Source: Desulfobacteraceae bacterium (lineage in GTDB: Bacteria; Desulfobacterota; Desulfobacteria; Desulfobacterales; Desulfosalsimonadaceae). Taken from it: 5,095 bases of DNA. Position numbers and translations under genes: made by a program. The stretch's first letter is position 1. Each line of letters starts with the position of its first letter. The notes under the pieces are model-generated. The model had not been told where the DNA came from and did not search any database. It worked only from the letters and a program-made list of their open reading frames with translations. Below are positions 1-5,095 of this stretch, piece by piece. Location: NCBI GenBank assembly GCA_027353395.1, contig DAIEHU010000218.1, positions 1-5,095 on the forward strand. The letters are read 5' to 3'.

Positions 1-1370
1 CGGTGTTTGCCTCCGGAACATTGAATTCGACAGATGGGACGTTTGGCGAAATCAAACATCTGGGTGAAAAACTCAAAGCCTTTATCCGGGAATATGGGGC
101 CGGACTTCCTGCAGTATTCACCTTGCAACAGATTCTGGACTTGCAGGCATCGAACCCATCAATCTTGGATCAGGTTTGCGTATTCAAAGCGGACAACCTT
201 GGGGAGCTGATGGAGCTGGATACGTTGAAGCCTTTTCTCGCCGCGTTTTGCAGTCCGCCGCATGTGACGGAAATCGATTCCCTGCTGAATACTCTTGTCA
301 GGCTTCAAAGAAGCGTCCGTTTCAAAGATGTGGAGGACATGGCAAGCTGGCTGTCACCGCATATCCAAAGCCCGGTCTACCGCTTTCAACTGCTGCGTCA
401 TCTGGGATTGATTCTGACCCACCGCGGGCAGTTTCCCGGTGCCGGGGCCTATATTGAAAAGGCATCAAAAGTTTTGAATCAGCACATCCAATGGTTTGGC
501 ACAGTTGAGAAAATTCAACTGGCAACCCTCAGGGGAACAATGGCCTTTGACGCCTGTGATGTAACCCTGGCGGAAGACGCTTTGCGTGCAGCCAAAAAGG
601 ACATGCCTTATGCTTCGGCTGCCGATAAGGCGCGTTTCTGGGGAACCTGGTGTCAGCTTTACCGGCTGAATGAAAAAAAACTGGATATGGCAATTGATGC
701 CGGATATCGGGCCATCGAATGCACGGACATTTCGCTGGCAAGCGATTCCGGCCGGGATCGCAATTACCTGATTCATGCGCTGATTTCCCGCGCGCGCTGG
801 AATACCAAAACCCGGGATACCGACCTTCAGACAGCTGCCTGCCTTCTTGAAGCATCCGAGAAACAATGGGCGCCCATGGACAGTATAAGCGCCGGCAGGG
901 TACATTTGGGATTTTGCATGCATTACCGGGCCGAAATCGCAAGGCTTGAAAACAGGCCTTTTGACCCGCCGGATTTGCCGCCATGCTCCGGATTCTGGAG
1001 CCATGCCTGGATGTTTACCTTGCTTTCTTGCTCCAGAAACCGCCAGAACAGCCACTGGAAACGAATCGCTTACGCAAATAAACTAACTGTGGTTGCCGAA
1101 AGGTACGCCCGAAAAAACCCGGATTCGGTATTCGAGATGCTTTCACTTATTTATCTGCTTTATCGGGATGCGGTAACCGGCAATGCTTCCGCCGTCACAT
1201 TCGATAGGCTGCGAGACTGGTGCGACAAAATGAAATCTCTGGGATTTCCAGGTTGGTACAATCGCCTTTTTTCCGATACCGGCCCGATTGTTTCAGCGGA
1301 ACATTTTCTGGCCATGGCCAGGGGCGTGGATGCCGTTGAGGAACTCTGCGATGCCATACCCTATCATTAA
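1..1370 (+). CDS. Lon-like (S16) protease C-terminal segment fused to TPR-like helical repeats, 5'-truncated
   Basis: The frame is open from the first base to a TAA at 1368-1370, giving 455 visible codons. The GTG at 3-5 is probably an internal Val and the gene starts upstream: no ribosome site can be seen, and the sequence begins in mid-domain. Residues 1-78 (numbered from that codon) resemble the C-terminal part of a Lon S16 domain. The 'SGTL' at 4-7 matches Lon 'TGEI', and Gly12 and Lys23 in 'HLGEKLKAF' keep the 11-residue spacing of E. coli Lon Gly711 and catalytic Lys722. A hydrophobic strand and an 'LGELMELDTL' helix follow, as in Lon. The catalytic Ser would lie upstream, so activity cannot be judged. 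Lon's Gly-Gly before the lysine motif is replaced by Lys-His. Residues 88-445 are predicted almost all helical, with TPR-like pairs (e.g. 126-158, 208-240), suggesting a protein-binding scaffold. A regulatory or processing role in the operon is inference. The Lon assignment is moderately secure; the TPR family is less so. Confidence 0.62.
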   Translation, partial: VFASGTLNSTDGTFGEIKHLGEKLKAFIREYGAGLPAVFTLQQILDLQASNPSILDQVCVFKADNLGELMELDTLKPFLAAFCSPPHVTEIDSLLNTLVRLQRSVRFKDVEDMASWLSPHIQSPVYRFQLLRHLGLILTHRGQFPGAGAYIEKASKVLNQHIQWFGTVEKIQLATLRGTMAFDACDVTLAEDALRAAKKDMPYASAADKARFWGTWCQLYRLNEKKLDMAIDAGYRAIECTDISLASDSGRDRNYLIHALISRARWNTKTRDTDLQTAACLLEASEKQWAPMDSISAGRVHLGFCMHYRAEIARLENRPFDPPDLPPCSGFWSHAWMFTLLSCSRNRQNSHWKRIAYANKLTVVAERYARKNPDSVFEMLSLIYLLYRDAVTGNASAVTFDRLRDWCDKMKSLGFPGWYNRLFSDTGPIVSAEHFLAMARGVDAVEELCDAIPYH

Positions 1371-1381
1371 ACGATTTATTC

Positions 1382-1390
1382 GGGAGGAAA
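1382..1390 (+). promoter_or_regulatory. ribosome binding site of the nuclease-like gene
   Basis: GGGAGGAAA lies a few bases before the ATG at 1394, inside the 23-nt gap after the upstream stop codon. It is a strong Shine-Dalgarno match and fixes the start of the 220-codon gene. The gap is too short for an independent promoter, which supports co-transcription. Confidence 0.85.
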
Positions 1391-1393
1391 TTT

Positions 1394-2056
1394 ATGCGGG
1401 ATGCTTCAGATCATAAAACTGAAAATACCAGGGAATTGAAAAGCCATGCTGAAAACAGGGCTGAAAAGAAGGCCTCTCCGGAAAAAGCCGGTTCTTCTGA
1501 AGCCGTAAATGCCAGAAATGGCGAGCGGCCGGAAAGCGCAAAAAAAACGGGATATCTGAATGAGCTTGGCCTGAAAAAGAATCTTTCCAAATCCGAGACC
1601 AGGCAATTCCACAAAGAAATGACGGCAGAGCTCAACCGGACGGACCCGCACTGGCGGGAAGCCGATCGCAGGACAAAAGAGGGGATGCGCGAGTTTAAGA
1701 GTAACCCGAAAGCCAGACGCGATTTTTCCCATGCCGCGGGAACCGAAGAACACAAAAGGTGGGAAAGTGAAAAGACCCAGGCGGAACAAAAAGCGGGCCG
1801 CGTCAAAGGCCGCGACTTTCAGACCGAATCCGTTCACAAGCATCCGGATGGCCGGCCGGTCCGTCTGGATTTTGAGGACAAGCGCAATGACATCATTATC
1901 GATCGAAAGCCTATCGGTAAAGATGAAACACCGGAACAACTTAAAAAGAAATATGAAAAGCAAAGAACCCGGCATATCGAAGCCTATGAAAAATCAACAG
2001 GCCGAAAGCCCACAGAATATCAATATTCGCTTTATCCCAGCCCGAAGGATATCTGA
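1394..2056 (+). CDS. charged protein with C-terminal PD-(D/E)XK-like nuclease domain, candidate effector
   Basis: This 220-residue protein starts at an ATG with a strong ribosome site and ends at TGA 2054-2056. Residues 1-50 are low-complexity, rich in Lys, Glu, Ser, Ala and Asn, and are probably disordered. Residues 53-135 are charged and helical. The C-terminal part (about 136-220) has the arrangement of a restriction-endonuclease-like fold: 'RPVRLDF' with Asp159, a short linker, then the strand 'DIIIDRKP' with Asp170-x-Lys172. A helix rich in Lys and Gln with 'RHIEAYEK' and a final strand 'EYQYSLYP' follow. Several polymorphic-toxin nucleases of the REase superfamily have the same order (D, then E/D-x-K-P, then a Q/Y helix). 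There is no signal peptide and no membrane segment. The disordered head plus C-terminal nuclease suggests an effector or DNA-cleaving component, but this rests on motif spacing read by eye. No obvious immunity protein follows. It could instead be a non-catalytic structural partner of the ATPase. Confidence 0.55.
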   Translation: MRDASDHKTENTRELKSHAENRAEKKASPEKAGSSEAVNARNGERPESAKKTGYLNELGLKKNLSKSETRQFHKEMTAELNRTDPHWREADRRTKEGMREFKSNPKARRDFSHAAGTEEHKRWESEKTQAEQKAGRVKGRDFQTESVHKHPDGRPVRLDFEDKRNDIIIDRKPIGKDETPEQLKKKYEKQRTRHIEAYEKSTGRKPTEYQYSLYPSPKDI

Positions 2057-2063
2057 TAATTGT

Positions 2064-2077
2064 TTGCTGAACAGCAA
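2064..2077. repeat. short inverted repeat in the widest intergenic gap
   Basis: TTGCTG at 2064-2069 and CAGCAA at 2072-2077 are perfect reverse complements around a two-base centre. As RNA this would give a small five-pair hairpin with a GAAC loop. No T-tract follows, so it is not a convincing intrinsic terminator. It sits between the nuclease-like gene and the zinc-ribbon gene and could be a weak operator, an RNA-processing hairpin or chance. Confidence 0.25.
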
Positions 2078-2095
2078 CATTCAAGCCAATCTTTC

Positions 2096-2101
2096 AGGAG
2101 G
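2096..2101 (+). promoter_or_regulatory. ribosome binding site of the zinc-ribbon membrane protein gene
   Basis: A perfect AGGAGG stands five bases before the ATG at 2107 and decides that start. The zinc ribbon begins only four residues later, so the start also agrees with the domain boundary. Confidence 0.88.
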
Positions 2102-2106
2102 ACAGA

Positions 2107-3024
2107 ATGTCTGTTTCGTGCCCGTCATGCGGGTTTGCATTAAACAAAGAAAATGATAGCCGATGCTTTATCTGCCATAACCCGCTTCCATGCGGAGCCG
2201 GTCAAAGTAATGCTCAAAATAGCCGCATGGACTCCCGGGAAGATACTCCCCGTGATGATCCCCGGCAAAGCCCTCCGGGCATGTCCGGCCCAGGCGTATC
2301 TCGGGAATCGGGTTCCGCCATGTCTGATTCCGCTGATCCATGGCAGAGCAAACCTGCCCGGCCCGAGCCTCGGCCGCCCATCTGGAATGACAGGGACTTG
2401 CAGCCGGAAGCGAAAACCTGTCAAACAGGCAGCGGGCTTAACGGCAGAATTTCCCATCTGGAACGCCATGATGAAACGCCGATGTTTGATGGTTACCGGC
2501 TAACGTCCCAGTGTATGATTTTCCTGATTTTGTTCATACCCTATTTGTTGCTGTTTTTGACAACAGGGGCCTTGAGTCTGGTGTTTGCCGTGATCGGATT
2601 CGGCGGGGTCGCGCGAATTTTTAACCCCATTGCATGGAGCACAGCCATATTTGAGCTGCTGGAAATTATTGCCCTCAGAAGAGTCAGTGGCGCCCTCACG
2701 GTTCCCATATACCGCGGCATGGTTGAAGATGAACAAAGCCGCCAGTATGCATTCATGGTTCAGGGGCCTTTGGCCGAGGGGAATCTGGTACTGGGGCACC
2801 AGGTGGAATTTATCGGAACAAACCGCAGAGGCACCTTTATCGTTTCACAAGGCCGGGACCTTACGGTCCGTAACGATATTGTGATCCGCAACCGTCTGAA
2901 ATGGCGAATTATACTTTGCATGACCCTATCGATATATTGTTTTGTCGGATATGGTATTTATTCGCACTGGAGTCAAATCAACGGGTCGCCTTCGGTTCAG
3001 GTACTGAAACAGTTAACAAAGTAA
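2107..3024 (+). CDS. zinc-ribbon membrane protein with disordered linker and beta-rich domain
   Basis: This 305-residue protein opens with a zinc ribbon: Cys5-x2-Cys8 and Cys20-x2-Cys23 in 'CPSCGF' and 'CFICHN', the usual pattern of short bacterial zinc ribbons. Residues 30-125 are rich in Pro, Ser, Asp, Arg and Gly and are probably a flexible linker. A long hydrophobic stretch at about 136-168 could be one long or two hairpinned membrane helices, and a last one lies at about 267-286. Between them, about 196-262 looks beta-rich ('LTVPIYRGMV', 'QYAFMVQGPL', 'HQVEFIGTN', 'GTFIVSQGRD'), like a small OB-type or SH3-like barrel. There is no cleavable signal peptide. The ribbon is presumably cytoplasmic; the side of the beta domain depends on how many helices the first stretch makes. 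The gene lies between the nuclease-like gene and the ATPase gene, so it may anchor or recruit the motor at the membrane (inference). I do not recognise a named family. Confidence 0.7.
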   Translation: MSVSCPSCGFALNKENDSRCFICHNPLPCGAGQSNAQNSRMDSREDTPRDDPRQSPPGMSGPGVSRESGSAMSDSADPWQSKPARPEPRPPIWNDRDLQPEAKTCQTGSGLNGRISHLERHDETPMFDGYRLTSQCMIFLILFIPYLLLFLTTGALSLVFAVIGFGGVARIFNPIAWSTAIFELLEIIALRRVSGALTVPIYRGMVEDEQSRQYAFMVQGPLAEGNLVLGHQVEFIGTNRRGTFIVSQGRDLTVRNDIVIRNRLKWRIILCMTLSIYCFVGYGIYSHWSQINGSPSVQVLKQLTK

Positions 3025-3030
3025 GGTGGA
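3023..3030 (+). promoter_or_regulatory. ribosome binding site of the HerA-like ATPase gene, overlapping the upstream stop codon
   Basis: AAGGTGGA lies five bases before the ATG at 3036 and shares its first two bases with the TAA stop (3022-3024) of the zinc-ribbon gene. The overlap makes translational coupling of the two genes likely, so their products are probably needed together. Confidence 0.8.
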
Positions 3031-3035
3031 TAATC

Positions 3036-5095
3036 ATGGCGGATAGCATTTTTCCGGAACTTTCCCCCCGATCAGCGCTATTCGAAAGAGTGGGCCTGAT
3101 CGAAAAAGCCTGGCTGGACCAGAGCTGCTTTGCCTTTCCGCTTCACCTGAAAAGCATTCTGGATGAAAACAGTTTTTTCCGGATCAACGGCCAACAGGCC
3201 GTGTTCGATGAACAGAAGAATCGTGTCAATCCCATCGGCATGCCTTCCGGGTTTCTGCCGGCGGTCTATCATCAGGACATGCCGCTGTATTACGGAATCT
3301 GCTGCAGCAACGGATGCGTCACAGTGCTTATGGGAACCCGAAAAGCTCAGGCGGACGATTTGGCGGCGCTCCTGTCCGCCAATCCCGGGGCGGATCTGTT
3401 TGAAAGAATGCCGGATGCGGGCGGTGTCCATCCGAAAAACTTTCCAAACTGCGGATGTTTGACCGGCATTCCCGATGACCCCGGCCGGGGCAGGCCCAAG
3501 GCGTTTTCAGAAGACCCGGAAAAATCCCTGTTGTTGGGGCATCTGATCCTGGGGCTTCTGGGGGAGGAATGGATGTATCTGGTTCAGGCGTTGCCCATCC
3601 CCAGGAGTCATTCCCGGGACTGGCTGGAACAATGCGCCCGCGAAATCAAGGATACAAAGGTGACTTACGGGCTTCGGGAGATTCAAAAAGCCGATCGCAT
3701 GGCCGAATACTATATTCAGGTCCTGGAAAAGACCATCGGCCGGCTGAAATCAGGAACCCACCAGGGGCTGTGGCAGACCGGGGTGTATCTTTTTTCAAAG
3801 GAAAGAGCGACGCTGACCCGGGCTGGAGCACTGCTGACCGCCATTTTTTCCGGGGACCGCTCCGAGCCCGAGCCGGTTCGGTTTCATGCCTGCGCAGCAA
3901 CCGGCAATGCTTCCTCTTTCATCAATGGATACAATTCCAAGGAAGCGCTTCGTTTGATGGGACTTCCCGGGATAGAATTCCAGGGATTCAAGGTTGTGGA
4001 GCAGCCGCAGTTCGATGTCCATTTTCAAGTCCGGTCTGCAACCTCCATCTCTCTGGGGTCCGTCACCGTTCATGGCCAGCCGGGCCGGGTTTCCTGCAAT
4101 ATTCCGGTGGATATGCTGACCCGCCATTCCCTGGTGGCCGGCGTTACCGGAAGCGGCAAAACCAATACCATTTTTCATATCCTGAAAACACTCGACCGGG
4201 ATCAGCGGATGCCGTTTCTGGTTATTGAACCGGCCAAATCCGAATACCGGCGCCTGTTAAAGGGAATGGACAACCTTCTGGTGTTTACCCTGGGAGAAGA
4301 GCGCCCCGGAGTGTCTGCGCCTTTCCGGCTGAATCCGTTCTGGTTTCCGGACGGTGTTTCGCTTCAAACGCACCTGGATTATCTAAAGGCGGTGTTTAAC
4401 GCCAGCTTTGTCATGTATGCACCCATGCCCTATGTACTGGATGAGTGCCTGTACAAGATTTATGAAGACAAGGGGTGGAATCTGGTTTCCTCCGCCAATT
4501 CCAGGGGCAGAACCGATGAGGCGTTTCCAACCCTGACGGATCTGTACGAAAAAATCGATCCGGTTGTGGATCACCTGGGATATCAGGACAAGACCACCAT
4601 GGATATCCGGGCGGCTTTAAAGACGCGTATCCGCAACCTGTGCCTGGGCGGTAAAGGCATGATGCTGAATATGCATCACTCCATATCCTTTTCAGAGATC
4701 ATGAAAAAACCGGTGATTCTGGAACTGAAGTATATGGGAAATGATGAAGAAAAAACATTTCTGATGGGACTCATCCTGACAACGCTTTACGAACATTATG
4801 AGTCGCAAGGCGCGGACAGCGAAGGCGCCGGAGAGCATTTGCGGCATCTGACGGTGATTGAAGAGGCGCACCGGCTGCTGAAGAACGTCCCCACGGAAAA
4901 ATCCTCGGAAGAGCAGAGCAATATCAAGGGCAAGGGCGTTGAAACCTTTTGCAATCTTCTGGCGGAAATCCGCGCTTTTGGTGAAGGCATACTGGTATCC
5001 GAGCAGATTCCGTCCAAGCTGGCCCCGGATGTGATGAAAAACACCGGCCTGAAGATCATGCATCGGATGACGGCACGGGATGACCGGGATTTGAT
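3036..5095 (+). CDS. HerA/DUF87-type P-loop ATPase with a long unrecognised N-terminal region, 3'-truncated
   Basis: The frame stays open from the ATG at 3036 to the window end (686 codons plus two bases) with no stop. Residues 340-686 form a HerA-type ATPase core of the FtsK/HerA superfamily. Walker A is 'GVTGSGKT' (369-376, Lys375). Next come 'IEPAKSEYRRL' (397-407) and 'NASFVMYAPMPYVLDE' (455-470), which I recognise as typical of DUF87 ATPases. Walker B is 'LTVIEEAH' (605-612, Glu609/Glu610). The sensor-like 'SEQIPSKL' has Gln657, and 'HRMTARDDRD' (676-685) includes possible arginine-finger residues. All key residues are present, so it should hydrolyse ATP, probably as a hexameric ring that moves DNA or protein. 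Residues 1-335 are not recognised; a degenerate HAS-barrel is possible. They hold Cys89, Cys90, Cys94, Cys139 and Cys141, a possible metal site. The Walker A to B distance of about 230 residues suits this subfamily. FtsK or VirB4 is less likely given the 'IEPAKSEYR' motif. The missing C-terminus cannot be judged. Confidence 0.88.
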   Translation, partial: MADSIFPELSPRSALFERVGLIEKAWLDQSCFAFPLHLKSILDENSFFRINGQQAVFDEQKNRVNPIGMPSGFLPAVYHQDMPLYYGICCSNGCVTVLMGTRKAQADDLAALLSANPGADLFERMPDAGGVHPKNFPNCGCLTGIPDDPGRGRPKAFSEDPEKSLLLGHLILGLLGEEWMYLVQALPIPRSHSRDWLEQCAREIKDTKVTYGLREIQKADRMAEYYIQVLEKTIGRLKSGTHQGLWQTGVYLFSKERATLTRAGALLTAIFSGDRSEPEPVRFHACAATGNASSFINGYNSKEALRLMGLPGIEFQGFKVVEQPQFDVHFQVRSATSISLGSVTVHGQPGRVSCNIPVDMLTRHSLVAGVTGSGKTNTIFHILKTLDRDQRMPFLVIEPAKSEYRRLLKGMDNLLVFTLGEERPGVSAPFRLNPFWFPDGVSLQTHLDYLKAVFNASFVMYAPMPYVLDECLYKIYEDKGWNLVSSANSRGRTDEAFPTLTDLYEKIDPVVDHLGYQDKTTMDIRAALKTRIRNLCLGGKGMMLNMHHSISFSEIMKKPVILELKYMGNDEEKTFLMGLILTTLYEHYESQGADSEGAGEHLRHLTVIEEAHRLLKNVPTEKSSEEQSNIKGKGVETFCNLLAEIRAFGEGILVSEQIPSKLAPDVMKNTGLKIMHRMTARDDRDL

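Noticed and set aside
3..5. GTG as the true start codon of the first gene
   Set aside because: It lies in the middle of a Lon-like domain where Lon itself has hydrophobic residues, and no ribosome binding site can be seen, so it is more likely an internal valine of a gene that begins upstream.
465..1055. 196-codon open frame on the - strand
   Set aside because: It lies wholly inside the helical-repeat gene, has no ribosome site that stands out, and its translation shows no domain; it is a shadow frame.
1406..1975. 189-codon open frame on the - strand, rich in hydrophobic residues
   Set aside because: Its hydrophobic look comes from reading the Lys/Glu-rich nuclease-like gene in antisense (Phe/Leu-rich complement); it sits fully inside that gene.
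2064..2080. Intrinsic terminator between the second and third genes
   Set aside because: The stem is only five to six pairs and no run of T follows, so it does not meet the pattern of a rho-independent terminator.
3569..4228. 219-codon open frame on the + strand inside the ATPase gene
   Set aside because: It overlaps the ATPase coding region, including Walker A, in another frame and has low-complexity Gly/Arg/Ser/Pro composition with no domain.
4140..5093. FtsK or VirB4/conjugation ATPase
   Set aside because: The motifs around 'IEPAKSEYR', 'MYAPMPYVLDE' and 'IEEAHRLL' fit the HerA/DUF87 branch, and no conjugation or cell-division partner genes are present in the window.

Overview
The window is a single co-directional, tightly packed gene block on the + strand: four genes, with both outer genes cut by the window edges. 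The gaps between genes are 23, 50 and 11 nt. Each of the three internal starts has a good purine-rich ribosome binding site, and there is no promoter-sized gap or convincing terminator, so the four genes are most likely one transcription unit. Base composition is moderately GC-rich. Codon style and the strong AGGAGG-type sites suit a Gram-negative bacterium of the Desulfobacterota (deltaproteobacterial) kind. That taxonomic guess is weak because there is no rRNA or housekeeping marker.

Layout. (1) 1-1370: the C-terminal part of a protein that begins with what looks like the last piece of a Lon-type (S16) protease domain, including the position of the catalytic lysine, followed by about 370 residues of TPR-like helical repeats. 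(2) 1394-2056: a 220-residue highly charged protein with a disordered N-terminus and a C-terminal domain carrying a PD-(D/E)XK-like nuclease signature. It is a candidate effector or toxin. (3) 2107-3024: a 305-residue membrane protein with an N-terminal zinc ribbon, a proline/serine-rich linker, hydrophobic segments and a small beta-rich domain. (4) 3036-5095: a HerA/DUF87-type P-loop ATPase with Walker A, Walker B and sensor/arginine motifs, cut at the window end after 686 codons. The long N-terminal half of this ATPase is not one I recognise.

How they may work together (inference): a hexameric HerA-like motor, a zinc-ribbon membrane protein, a Lon-like/TPR protein and a nuclease-like protein in one operon look like an accessory defence or effector-deployment module rather than housekeeping. 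I do not recognise the exact four-gene combination as a named system. No transposase, integrase, tRNA, CRISPR array or phage structural gene is visible, and there is no gene-free stretch longer than 50 nt.
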